The notes beneath the pieces were generated by a model. That model was not told the DNA's origin and searched no databases. It saw nothing but the letters and a program-made list of their open reading frames with translations. Below, piece after piece: positions 40,929 through 49,332 of a stretch of DNA of 64,000 nt; positions within the stretch are counted from its first letter, which is position 1; each line of letters opens with the position of its first letter. The stretch comes from Massilia aquatica (GTDB lineage Bacteria; Pseudomonadota; Gammaproteobacteria; Burkholderiales; Burkholderiaceae_D): contig NZ_VVIW01000004.1 in the NCBI RefSeq assembly GCF_011682045.1, positions 310,001 through 374,000 on the forward strand, read 5' to 3'. A program made the translations under genes and the position numbers.

Positions 40929-43121
40929 TTAAAACCGCGCGTGGTAGGTCAGGTCGGCGCTACGCGGCGCGCCCAGGATGACCTGGCTGTTCACGTTGGC
41001 GCCGCTCCAGCCGGCATACAGCTTGTCGCCCAGGTTACGCACGCGCAGGGTCATCTCGCCCGAGCCCAGGCGCCAGCTCGCGTACACGTCGGCCGTGGTA
41101 AAGGCGTTCATGCGGATCGTGTTGGCGTTGTTGGTGTAGCGCTCACCCGTGTAATTGAGCGCGGCGCCGACCTTGAGCGGCAGCTGGTCCATCTTGTAGT
41201 CGGCCCACAGGTTGCCGGTTTTTTTGGCCACGTTGGGCGGCAGCTTCCCTGCGTGCGACACGTTGCCCGCTTCGAGCAGCTGGTCGAAGCGGGCGTCCAG
41301 CACGGCCACGTTGCCGTTAATGCTGGCCTGGCGCATGGGCCGCCACGCCGCCGCCAGCTCCACGCCACGCGAGGATTGCTTGCCGCTGTTGACGGTCAGG
41401 GTGGGCACCGCCGCGTCGCGCGAGAGGATGTTATCGAGGCCGATCTTGTAGAACGCCAGCGTGTAGTCGACGCTGCCGCCGAACAGTGCCTGCTTGATGC
41501 CGATTTCGCTCTGCGTGCCTTTCGACAGTTCAAAGGCGGCATTCGCGGCGGACAGCAGCAGCAGGTTGCCCGAACCGACCGGCGCCGAGGCATTGGTGTT
41601 CTGCGCGTAGAGCGAGAGGTCCTTGTCGAGCGCATACACGGTGCCGATGCGCAGCGAGCGCGGATCGTAGGTTTGCGCATAGGCGGTGGCCACGCCGGTG
41701 TTCAGGTCCGCCGTGCGGCGCCCGAGCTTGACGCGGTCCTGGCGCAGGCCGGCGACGATGGTCCACTTGTCGGTCACCCAGAGCGCATCTTCAAGGTACA
41801 GCGAGGCGGTCGGAATGCTGGTCGAAAAATTGGAACGGTTGCCGGCGCCGGTGTACAGCGCGCTGTTGGCGCTGAGCGCGTCGAAGGTGCCGTAGGCGGG
41901 ATCGAACAGGTCGACCGTCAAGGCGGCATTGGTGGCGGCGCCTCCATTCGAAAAACTGCGCTGGGTGGCGAAGCGCGTCTTGCTGTATTGCGCGCCAGCG
42001 GCAAAGCGGTGCTTCATGCCGGCCAGCTTGCCGGTGTACGACAGGTCGAGCCGGTTGCCGAACACCTGGTGGTCGTGCGTGACGCCGACCAGGTCGCGCA
42101 CCACCTGGCGCGGCGCGCTCACGGTGTAGCTTTCGGCATTGCGCCAGCTGCGGTCGGCCGTGTAGTACGACAGTTCGTTGCGCAAGGTCCAGTCGGGGGC
42201 GAGCTTCCAGGTCAGCCTGGCGCGCGCCCAGGCGCTCTCGGACTCCATCACCGCGTCGTCGACGTTGTAGTTCTTGAAGGCGAGGCGGCGGTCGATCACG
42301 CGGCCGCCGGTGTCGCTGACCGCGCCAACCGGGTCCGTTGCCAGCGCACGCGGGACCAGGGGCGAACCCTGGTACGAGTTGACGTTATCGGACAACAGAT
42401 CGAGGCTCAGGTCGAGCGTGATGTCGCGCGTGAGCGCACTGGTGGTGGCCAGGGTCAGGTTGTCGTAGCGCTGCTTGTTGCGGTCGATGAAGCCGTCGCT
42501 CTGCTGGTGGCTGTAGTCGATGCGCAGCGCATGCGCGTCGCCGACAGGGCGGTTGATGCCCGCCCCGAAGCGCGCCGTATTGAAGCGCCCGTAGGAAAGC
42601 ATCGCTTCGCTGGACGCCTGCGCGCGGTCCGGCCGCTTGGTCACGAAATTGATCGCGCCGCCGATGGCGCCGTCGCCCGACATGAGCGAGGCCGGCCCCT
42701 TGAGGACTTCGATGCGCTCGAAGTTCCATGTGTCCTGGGTACGCGCGCTCATGGTCGGCACGGCGATGCGGCTGCCGTCGTACAGATAGCTGACAAAACC
42801 CGCACTGAAGCCGCGCGACGAGGTCTGCGACGGCGAAGTCGCATTGCCGCCCTGAGTGACGCCGACCGCGCCGCGCACCGCTTCATCGAGACTGCGCGCG
42901 CCGCGTACCTCGATCAGGGCGCGGTCGATCACCTCGACCGAGGCCGGCGTCTCGCGCAGGGTCAGGTCGAGGCGGCTGCCCAGGGCCGTGCTGTCGCTGC
43001 CGGCTTGCACACGGGCGCTGTCGATGACGACGACCTGCATCGGCGCCGGCGCATCGTCGGCATACGCGGCCAGGGGGCTGTACAGGCAAAGCAGTGCGCA
43101 AGGCAGCTTTCTGAGTTTCAC
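40929..43121 (-). CDS. TonB-dependent siderophore-type receptor
   Basis: 730 aa starting at a GTG with AGGAG 7 nt upstream. Signal peptide MKLRKLPCALLCLYSPLAAYA. Plug domain features include ETPASVEVIDRALI, SRGF (here SSRGFSAGFVSYLYDG), RIEVLKGPASLMSGDGAIGG and NFVTKRP, typical of the FhuA/FoxA-like siderophore group. The barrel ends in YHARF with a terminal aromatic. It would import a ferric or other metal chelate with TonB. A Fur-like box lies immediately upstream, overlapping the region where the promoter should be. It diverges from an ABC exporter operon, and a metallophore-like operon begins 4.2 kb away, so its ligand may be that product. Confidence 0.88.
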   Translation of the reverse strand: MKLRKLPCALLCLYSPLAAYADDAPAPMQVVVIDSARVQAGSDSTALGSRLDLTLRETPASVEVIDRALIEVRGARSLDEAVRGAVGVTQGGNATSPSQTSSRGFSAGFVSYLYDGSRIAVPTMSARTQDTWNFERIEVLKGPASLMSGDGAIGGAINFVTKRPDRAQASSEAMLSYGRFNTARFGAGINRPVGDAHALRIDYSHQQSDGFIDRNKQRYDNLTLATTSALTRDITLDLSLDLLSDNVNSYQGSPLVPRALATDPVGAVSDTGGRVIDRRLAFKNYNVDDAVMESESAWARARLTWKLAPDWTLRNELSYYTADRSWRNAESYTVSAPRQVVRDLVGVTHDHQVFGNRLDLSYTGKLAGMKHRFAAGAQYSKTRFATQRSFSNGGAATNAALTVDLFDPAYGTFDALSANSALYTGAGNRSNFSTSIPTASLYLEDALWVTDKWTIVAGLRQDRVKLGRRTADLNTGVATAYAQTYDPRSLRIGTVYALDKDLSLYAQNTNASAPVGSGNLLLLSAANAAFELSKGTQSEIGIKQALFGGSVDYTLAFYKIGLDNILSRDAAVPTLTVNSGKQSSRGVELAAAWRPMRQASINGNVAVLDARFDQLLEAGNVSHAGKLPPNVAKKTGNLWADYKMDQLPLKVGAALNYTGERYTNNANTIRMNAFTTADVYASWRLGSGEMTLRVRNLGDKLYAGWSGANVNSQVILGAPRSADLTYHARF

Positions 43122-43136
43122 GGCAAGACTCCTATT

Positions 43137-43156
43137 GATAATAAGTTCTCATTATC
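43137..43156. promoter_or_regulatory. Fur-like operator between the siderophore receptor and the ABC operon
   Basis: GATAATAAGTTCTCATTATC consists of perfect inverted hexamers GATAAT/ATTATC with 8 bp between, one more than the 19-bp Fur consensus. It lies 15 bp upstream of the receptor GTG and 44 bp upstream of the ATPase ATG, so one site could repress both directions when iron is sufficient. Confidence 0.65.
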
Positions 43157-43200
43157 GTATAGTCCCCGACACTTTCGCAATTCTTTTGTTAAGACATCCC

Positions 43201-43920
43201 ATGGACATGATGAAACCAGCCCTCCAGATGGACAAGGTCACGCGCCGTTTCGGCGAGCGCGTGGCCCTGAACGGCCTCTCGCTCACTTTGCAGGCGGGCG
43301 AGGTGTACGCGCTGCTCGCGCCCAATGGCGCCGGCAAGACCACCACCCTCAATCTGATCCTCGGCTTCCTGCAGCCGGACGGCGGCAGCATCCATGTGTG
43401 CGGCGAGCCGGTGGCCGGCGACGCGGCCCGCACGCGCAGCGCGATCGCCTATCTGCCCGAACAGGTGGCGATCTATCCGGAACTGAGCGGTCTGGAAAAC
43501 CTGCGCTACTTTTCGCTGCTGGCGTCAAAAGAGCTCGACGACGCCACCCTGCGCCGCCTGCTGCTGGAAGCCGGCCTGCGCGCCGACGCCCACGACCGCC
43601 ACGCGCGCAACTACTCGAAAGGCATGCGCCAGAAGGTCGGGATTGCGATCGCGATGGCGCGCGAGGCCAGGCTGTTGCTGCTCGACGAGCCGACTTCGGG
43701 GCTTGATCCGCTGGCCGCGTCCGAACTGTCGGGCCTGTTGCGCGCCGCCTCGCAGCGCGGCGTCGCCATCCTCATGGCCACGCATGACCTGTACCGCATC
43801 AAGGAAGTCGCTACCCGCGTCGGCGTGCTGCACGCGGGCCGCATCGAACGCGAAATCGATCCGCAGACGACCGAACACGCGACGCTCGAACAGGTCTACA
43901 TTGCGGAGCTGGCACGATGA
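43201..43920 (+). CDS. ABC transporter ATPase (DUF3526-type exporter)
   Basis: 239 aa. Walker A is APNGAGKTT (about 40-48, with Ala where Gly is common), the signature is NYSKGMRQKVGI and Walker B is RLLLLDEPTSGLDP. It should power export with two DUF3526 permeases encoded downstream. ATG at 43201; ATG 43207 is also possible. The 3' end overlaps the first permease start as ATGA. Divergent from a siderophore receptor across a Fur-like box, so expression is probably iron-linked. Confidence 0.9.
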   Translation: MDMMKPALQMDKVTRRFGERVALNGLSLTLQAGEVYALLAPNGAGKTTTLNLILGFLQPDGGSIHVCGEPVAGDAARTRSAIAYLPEQVAIYPELSGLENLRYFSLLASKELDDATLRRLLLEAGLRADAHDRHARNYSKGMRQKVGIAIAMAREARLLLLDEPTSGLDPLAASELSGLLRAASQRGVAILMATHDLYRIKEVATRVGVLHAGRIEREIDPQTTEHATLEQVYIAELAR

Positions 43921-45302
43921 GCACAACGCTGCATGCGGCGCTGCTGCGCGCCGAAGCGCAGCGCCTGTGGCGCGAACCGCGCCTGCGCTGGGTTGCCATG
44001 CTGGCGCCATTGCTGCTGCTGACCGTGTTTTTCGCGTCGATGAACAGCGCCGCACGCATGGCCGACGAACGCACGCGCTTTGCCGCATCCGAGCGCGCGC
44101 GCTGGGTCGCGCAGGGCCAGAAAGACCCGCACAGCGCCGCCCACTTCGGCGTGTGGGCGGTCAAGCCGTCCTCGCCATTGCAGGTGCTCGCGCCCGGGAT
44201 CGAGCCGTTTGTCGGCCTGTCGGTCTGGCTGGAAGCGCACAAGCGCAACGAAATGATTTTCCGTCCCAACCAGGATGCCGATCCGATCATGCGCAGCGCC
44301 GCCTCGGTGGCGCAGGTGCTCGAAATACTGGGGCCGATGTTCGCGATCCTGCTCGGTTTTGCCGGCTTTGCCCAGGACCGCCAGCGCGGCACCCTGCGCA
44401 TGGCCTTCGGTAACGGCGCCACGCCGGGGCGGCTGCTGCTGTCGCGCTTTGCGGTGATGGTGGGCCTGCTGGTGTGCATGGCGCTCGCGCCCGTGGTGGC
44501 GATGGGGTCGTACGCCCTGCAGGTCCTGCCCGACGCCGGCTGGGGCGGCGCCGGCCGGCTGGCCCTCTGGAGCCTGCTGAACTTCCTATACCTGCTGGTG
44601 TTTTTGCTGATCGCACTGGCCGTCTCGCTCAAGGCGCCCAGTGCGCGCGCGGCGCTGACCATCATGCTGGTGCTCTGGCTGGTGCTGTGCGTGGTGCTGC
44701 CGCGCGCCGCCGGCAACGCGGCGCAGGTGCTGGCACCAGTGCCCTCGTACCAGGAGCTGCGCAGCCACCTTGAAACCGAGTCGCCCGCGTACGAAGGGGC
44801 CGACAAATGGGAAGCGCGGCGCCAGGCCCTGATCAAGGCCGGCGCCACCAATGTGCGCGCCGCGCAGCTGGACCAGTCGGAGCGCGAATCGCACGCGGTG
44901 TTCGACCGCGTGCTGGGGCGCTTCTACGATTCGGTCGAACAGCAGGACCGTACCTTCGGCTGGCTGGGCGCGTTCACGCCGACCGTGGCGCTGCAAGCGT
45001 CCGGTGCGGCCGTCGCCGGCACCGACTTTTATCAGCACAGGCATTTTATCGAAGCGGCCGAATCCTACCGGCGCGCGATGGTCAACCGCCTCAATGGAGA
45101 TTTGATGGGACACACGGAACACGAAGACGCCAGCAAGTCGACCGGCAAGCAGTTCTGGGAATCGGTGCCGGCGTTTGCCTACCAGGCGCCACCGCTCGGC
45201 AGCGTACTGGCGAATGCGGCGGCGCCCCTGCTGCTGCTGTCCGGATGGTGCTTCGTCGCCGGCCTTGCCGCCTGGCGCGCAGCGAAAGGAGTGCAGCCAT
45301 GA
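43917..45302 (+). CDS. ABC-2-like permease, DUF3526 family (first)
   Basis: 461 aa. One N-terminal helix (about 24-40), a large extracytoplasmic domain, then several helices (about 140-265) and a C-terminal one (about 430-455). The architecture of a loop between TM1 and TM2 is that of DUF3526 permeases, which pair with ABC ATPases and are often found near TonB receptors. Overlaps the ATPase gene by 4 bp and the second permease gene by 4 bp. The exported or processed substrate is unknown. Confidence 0.8.
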   Translation: MSTTLHAALLRAEAQRLWREPRLRWVAMLAPLLLLTVFFASMNSAARMADERTRFAASERARWVAQGQKDPHSAAHFGVWAVKPSSPLQVLAPGIEPFVGLSVWLEAHKRNEMIFRPNQDADPIMRSAASVAQVLEILGPMFAILLGFAGFAQDRQRGTLRMAFGNGATPGRLLLSRFAVMVGLLVCMALAPVVAMGSYALQVLPDAGWGGAGRLALWSLLNFLYLLVFLLIALAVSLKAPSARAALTIMLVLWLVLCVVLPRAAGNAAQVLAPVPSYQELRSHLETESPAYEGADKWEARRQALIKAGATNVRAAQLDQSERESHAVFDRVLGRFYDSVEQQDRTFGWLGAFTPTVALQASGAAVAGTDFYQHRHFIEAAESYRRAMVNRLNGDLMGHTEHEDASKSTGKQFWESVPAFAYQAPPLGSVLANAAAPLLLLSGWCFVAGLAAWRAAKGVQP

Positions 45303-46762
45303 CGCGCGCACTGTTCGGTTTTGAGCTGGCGATGCTGCTCAAGGCACGCTTTACATGGATCATCGGTGCGCTGCTGTTCGCGGCACTTAGCTGGGGGGCG
45401 GTCAACGGCCAGGCCAACGCGGACGCGCAGCAGGCCACCATCGACCGGGTCAAGGTACACGCGGCGGCCAAGGTGGCGAAGCAGCAGGCCGACGTGGCGC
45501 GCTACAGCCGCCCGTTTGATGCGGTGCTGCCGTACTGGCAAGACCCGTCCGACGCCGCCGGCTACATGCGCTATGGGCTGGCCGCGTATGCGGTCAAGCC
45601 GCCGTCGCCGCTGGCGGGCATCGCCATCGGCCAGTCACGGCTGCTGCCGTTCTATATCAAGACCGATCTGGATTACGTGGCGCCGCCGGCGGCCGCGTTC
45701 GACTTCATCAACCCGCGCATCCTGAGCCTGGGCGACTTCGACCTGTCGTTCGTGCTGGTGTATGTGCTGCCGCTGGCCCTGATCGCCATTGGCGCTTCGC
45801 GCCTGGCGGCTGAACGCGACTCCGGCGCGCTGCGGCTGATGGCGGCGCAACTGCCATCGTTCCGCCAGCTGGTCATGCTCAAGTTCAGCGTGGCCGCCGT
45901 CGTGTGCGTGCCGTTCACGCTGGGGGCGACCGTGTTGGCCCTGCTGGTGGCGGGCACGCCCTGCTGGAGCATGCAGACCATGGACACCATGCTGTTGCTG
46001 GGCGCGGCGCTGGCCGGCTTCACCCTGTTCTGGGTGGCGCTGACCGCGCTGGTGGCCAACCGCATCGGGGTGGTGGGCAGTTACCTGCGGCTGGTGTCGG
46101 TGTGGATCGGATTCACGTTCTTCGTGCCGGCCGCCGGCGCGCTGCTGATCGACATGGCGTATCCGGCGCAGTCGCCGCTGCTGTATCTGGACGACCTGCG
46201 CCGCGCGAACGACTTCAAGCCGGGCGATCGCGATGCGCTGTTCGTTGCGCTGGCGCGCGCAGAACCGGCCTATGCGTCGGCGGCGGAGCGGGTTGGCAAG
46301 GTGTCGTATGCGACCAAGCAGATCGCGGTGCAGCAGGCGGTCGAGCGGCAGGTGGCCGAACGCGCCGCGGCCGCGGCGCGCCAGAACGAACTCGCTTCCG
46401 GCAAGGCGGCCACGCTGCGCTGGCTCTCGCCGGCGATGGTGTTCGACACCCTGCTGCAACAGGCGGCGGGAACCGGCGTGGAACGGCACAAGCGCTTCAT
46501 CAAGCGCACCGGCGCGTACACGGACGAACTGCGGGCGTTCTTCTGGCCGCGCGCGATGGCCGAAGCGGCCAATCCGGCCAATGCATGCCAGGGCTGTGCG
46601 GGACGAATGAACTTTACCGACCACGACAAAATTCCGCGCTTCGAGGCGGACCGGCCGCTGGATGGCGTAGCGGGCGGTATCGGCGGCGCGGTGGGGTATC
46701 TGTGGCTGCTGGCAGGGGCGGTTGTGCTGATGCTGTGGAGCGGGAGGACGTTCAGGGTGTAA
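45299..46762 (+). CDS. ABC-2-like permease, DUF3526 family (second)
   Basis: 487 aa from the ATG at 45299, which overlaps the previous stop. TM1 (about 14-32), a long periplasmic loop with conserved Pro-rich motifs (AVKPPSPLAGIAIGQS, matching the first permease's AVKPSSPLQVLAPGIE), then a helical bundle (about 160-300) and a last helix near 465. The shared loop motif shows that the two permeases are paralogues forming a heterodimer. A CQGC-like pair lies near residue 435. Its stop is 20 bp from the convergent regulator gene. Confidence 0.8.
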   Translation: MTRALFGFELAMLLKARFTWIIGALLFAALSWGAVNGQANADAQQATIDRVKVHAAAKVAKQQADVARYSRPFDAVLPYWQDPSDAAGYMRYGLAAYAVKPPSPLAGIAIGQSRLLPFYIKTDLDYVAPPAAAFDFINPRILSLGDFDLSFVLVYVLPLALIAIGASRLAAERDSGALRLMAAQLPSFRQLVMLKFSVAAVVCVPFTLGATVLALLVAGTPCWSMQTMDTMLLLGAALAGFTLFWVALTALVANRIGVVGSYLRLVSVWIGFTFFVPAAGALLIDMAYPAQSPLLYLDDLRRANDFKPGDRDALFVALARAEPAYASAAERVGKVSYATKQIAVQQAVERQVAERAAAAARQNELASGKAATLRWLSPAMVFDTLLQQAAGTGVERHKRFIKRTGAYTDELRAFFWPRAMAEAANPANACQGCAGRMNFTDHDKIPRFEADRPLDGVAGGIGGAVGYLWLLAGAVVLMLWSGRTFRV

Positions 46763-46782
46763 GCGCCCCCGCAAAAAACGGG

Positions 46783-47217
46783 CTAGTGCGTCTTCGGCGC
46801 ACGGGCCCGGCGCTTCGGCACGGGCGCAGCCTTGGCGCGCTCCGCCGAGCAATCGGCGCACACGCCGTACAGGGTCAGTTCGTGGCGGTCGATCACGAAA
46901 CCGGCCGGCGCCAGGCTGTCCATCGAACCAGGGCAGCCTTCCACATCGAACACGCGGTCGCACGGCACGCAATGAAAGTGGTGGTGATGGTGGTGCGCCG
47001 CGTGGCTCATTTCGTAGCGCGCGTTTTCGCCCGGCAGGCTCACCGTCTGGATGGTGCCGTCGTCGAGCAGCAGCTTGAGGTTGCGGTAAATGGTGGCGAT
47101 ACCGATTTCGGACACGGTCTCGCGTACCCCGGCCAGAATTTCCTGGGGCGTGAGCGGGCGGGCCGCCGCATCGATGACAGTACGAATCGCTGTCCGCTGG
47201 CGTGTAGAACGTTCCAT
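46783..47217 (-). CDS. Fur-family metalloregulator (Fur/Zur type)
   Basis: 144 aa from the ATG at 47217, which matches the usual family N-terminus; a start at 47244 would add 9 residues. Winged helix with SEIGIATIYRNLKLLLDDG. A run of six His (75-80) precedes C83-V-P-C86 and a second C120-A-D-C123, the structural zinc site. Family proteins repress transcription when loaded with Fe2+, Zn2+ or Mn2+; which metal this one senses cannot be decided. It is divergent from the kinase-first biosynthetic operon, with a palindrome midway, so it is the best candidate regulator of that operon and of itself. Confidence 0.88.
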   Translation of the reverse strand: MERSTRQRTAIRTVIDAAARPLTPQEILAGVRETVSEIGIATIYRNLKLLLDDGTIQTVSLPGENARYEMSHAAHHHHHHFHCVPCDRVFDVEGCPGSMDSLAPAGFVIDRHELTLYGVCADCSAERAKAAPVPKRRARAPKTH

Positions 47218-47277
47218 GGCGAGGCTATTGAAGCAAAAACCCATTATCCCATAAAGCCGAACAAATGCTTGCCTCGC

Positions 47278-47299
47278 TAATGATAATGCATTATCGTTA
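47278..47299. promoter_or_regulatory. Near-perfect 22-bp palindrome, probable operator of the Fur-family regulator
   Basis: The core is GATAATGCATTATC; the full 22 bp (TAATGATAATG then CATTATCGTTA) has one mismatched pair. It lies 60 bp from the regulator start and 58 bp from the kinase start, well placed to control both divergent promoters. The hexamers are the same as in the Fur-like box at 43137, but with 2 bp between them rather than 8. Confidence 0.7.
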
Positions 47300-47357
47300 A
47301 CGTCAAGCAGTCACCGCACTGTCTCCCGCTCTCTCTCGACATTCACTACGAAAGCTC

Positions 47358-48305
47358 TTGAATCCCGTGCCTTCCATCGACTTCGCAGACAGCAGATACA
47401 CACCGGCGGCATGCCCCAACTTCAGCTGGCATGCCGGCACGGAGGAGACGATCAGCAGCGGGATCTGCCACGGCACCCTGGGCGAGCTGATTCAAGGCCC
47501 ATACATCGAGAACGGCGCAGCGCAGATCAGCCTGATTTCGCTGCCGGTCAAGAAGTACAGCTGCATGCACTTCACCCATGGCGAGCGGGCCGATAACGAC
47601 AACGCACTGGCCACCAAGACCAAATGCCAGCAAGCCATCGCCCATTACCTGGCGCGGCACGGCAAAGAGCTGCCGCCCGGGACCTGGAGCCACGATTCGG
47701 AACTGCTGGAAGGGAAAGGCATGGCCAGTTCGACCGCCGACATCGTGGCCACCATCCGCTGCCTCGATGCGATTTTCGGCCTTGCGTCGTGCGGCGAGTC
47801 GATATCGGCCACCCTGCGCGCGATCGAGCGCTCCGACAGCGTGTTCCTGGAGACCTACGCGCTGTACCTGAGCGGGCGCCAGCAAGTAGTGCAGTGCTTC
47901 GGCAGCGCCCCGACTTTTCACGCCTGCTATATCGACGAAGGCAACCGCATCGATACCGAGAAGACGGGCACGCGCCTGCTCGCGCTGTACCAGGAACGGC
48001 TCACGCCCTACATGGCCAATCTCGATAACGCCGTCGACGCCTTTGTGCGCAACGACCTCGGTGCGATTGCCGCCTGCGCCACGGTCAGCGCAGTGCTCGG
48101 GCAGGACGCCATCCCCAAGCGTAACCTCGGCGTACTGCTCAAGAACCAGGCGCGCTACGGGGCCGACGGCATTTTTGTTGCGCACACGGGCAGCCTGGCG
48201 GGCTACCTGTTCATTCACAAACCGGGGCCCACGCAAATGGGCGCACTCTCGTCATTCTTTCGCGGCCTGGGATACCAAGGCCGCTTCGTCCAGACAGGAT
48301 TCTGA
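47358..48305 (+). CDS. GHMP-family kinase, PduX-like (L-threonine/L-serine kinase candidate)
   Basis: 315 aa. The GHMP ATP-binding motif EGKGMASSTAD (118-128) and the N-terminal GTLGELIQG (39-47) match PduX-type L-threonine kinases, which make O-phospho-L-threonine for cobalamin side-chain synthesis. No cobalamin genes are nearby. It is followed after 2 bp by an SbnA-like PLP enzyme, whose relatives use O-phospho-L-serine, so I infer it phosphorylates serine or threonine to feed that step. The start is a TTG (47358) with a weak GAAAG; a GTG at 47367 is an alternative. First gene of a six-gene operon. Confidence 0.78.
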   Translation: MNPVPSIDFADSRYTPAACPNFSWHAGTEETISSGICHGTLGELIQGPYIENGAAQISLISLPVKKYSCMHFTHGERADNDNALATKTKCQQAIAHYLARHGKELPPGTWSHDSELLEGKGMASSTADIVATIRCLDAIFGLASCGESISATLRAIERSDSVFLETYALYLSGRQQVVQCFGSAPTFHACYIDEGNRIDTEKTGTRLLALYQERLTPYMANLDNAVDAFVRNDLGAIAACATVSAVLGQDAIPKRNLGVLLKNQARYGADGIFVAHTGSLAGYLFIHKPGPTQMGALSSFFRGLGYQGRFVQTGF

Positions 48306-48307
48306 CC

Positions 48308-49315
48308 ATGTTCGATCACATTGCGGACGCCATCAAGGCGCCGGACTTCGTACGCCTCGGCCCCAACCTGTACGTCGCCCGCTTCGAGACGATGAAGGTG
48401 TATTCGACCCTGGTGGCGGTGGAGCGCCTGCTGGCGGCGGGCGTGGTCAGGCGCGGCGACACGCTGCTCGACAGCTCGAGCGGCATCTATGCCTATGCCC
48501 TTGCGCTGGCGTGCCACAAGTTCGACATGCAGTGCCACATCATCGCCTCCAAAACGGTGGACAAGACGCTGATGGTGCAGCTCCAGCTGCTCGGCGCGAT
48601 CGTGGAGCAGGTGCCGCCGTCGGCCACCCTGAAAATGGACCAGAGCCTGCGCGTGGCGCGCATCGGCGAGATCCGCGCGGCCAATCCGCACGTGCACTGG
48701 ATGCAGCAGTACCACGACGACATTCACTACGCCGGCTACGAGCCGATCGCCAGCGAGATCGAACGCCTGCTCGGCACCGACGGCCTGACCATTGTCGGCG
48801 GCGTGGGCTCGGGCTGCTCCACCGGCGGCCTGGCGCGCGCCCTGCGCTGCAGCGACGACGCGGTGGAGCTGGTCGGCGTGCAGCCCTTCGGCAGCGTCAC
48901 CTTCGGCTGCGCGCACATCGAAGACCCGGGCATCATCATCGCCGGCATCGGCACCGGCATCCCGTTTCGCAACGTGCAGCACGCGCTGTACGACCAGATT
49001 CACTGGATCGGCTTCGACTACGGCCTGGCGGGCGCGGTCGCCCTGCTGCGCCGGCACGCCATTTTTGCCGGCCTGTCGAGCGGCTGCTGCTACCTGGCGG
49101 CCGCGCGCGAAGCGCAGCGGCGGCCGGAGCGCAACGTGCTGTTCATCGCGCCCGATACCGGCCACCGCTATGTGGACGCGGTCTTCGCGCAGCACGAGAG
49201 CGCGCTGGAACTGCATGACCTGGCGCCCACCCATGTCGACGCGCACGCAGACCTTGTGCTGCCCTGGTCGGTCATGGCCTGGAACCGCCGCGTAGCCACC
49301 GAATCAATCAACTGA
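48308..49315 (+). CDS. PLP-dependent beta-substitution enzyme, SbnA/cysteine-synthase-like
   Basis: 335 aa of the fold-type II PLP family. K30 in FETMKVYS is the likely Schiff-base lysine; SSSGIY (56-61) matches the substrate loop; the glycine-rich phosphate site is GVGSGCSTGG (165-174). SbnA condenses O-phospho-L-serine with glutamate to N-(2-amino-2-carboxyethyl)-glutamate, a 2,3-diaminopropionate precursor. Plain cysteine synthase is less likely because the gene is locked between a kinase (2 bp upstream) and a ligase gene. Nucleophile and exact product are inference. Confidence 0.75.
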   Translation: MFDHIADAIKAPDFVRLGPNLYVARFETMKVYSTLVAVERLLAAGVVRRGDTLLDSSSGIYAYALALACHKFDMQCHIIASKTVDKTLMVQLQLLGAIVEQVPPSATLKMDQSLRVARIGEIRAANPHVHWMQQYHDDIHYAGYEPIASEIERLLGTDGLTIVGGVGSGCSTGGLARALRCSDDAVELVGVQPFGSVTFGCAHIEDPGIIIAGIGTGIPFRNVQHALYDQIHWIGFDYGLAGAVALLRRHAIFAGLSSGCCYLAAAREAQRRPERNVLFIAPDTGHRYVDAVFAQHESALELHDLAPTHVDAHADLVLPWSVMAWNRRVATESIN

Positions 49316-49332
49316 AAAAGGAGTCTTCAACC

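Noticed and set aside
47358-48305. Kinase as a cobalamin side-chain enzyme (true PduX)
   Set aside because: No cobalamin genes are adjacent and the gene is the first of an operon with an SbnA-like enzyme and exporters.
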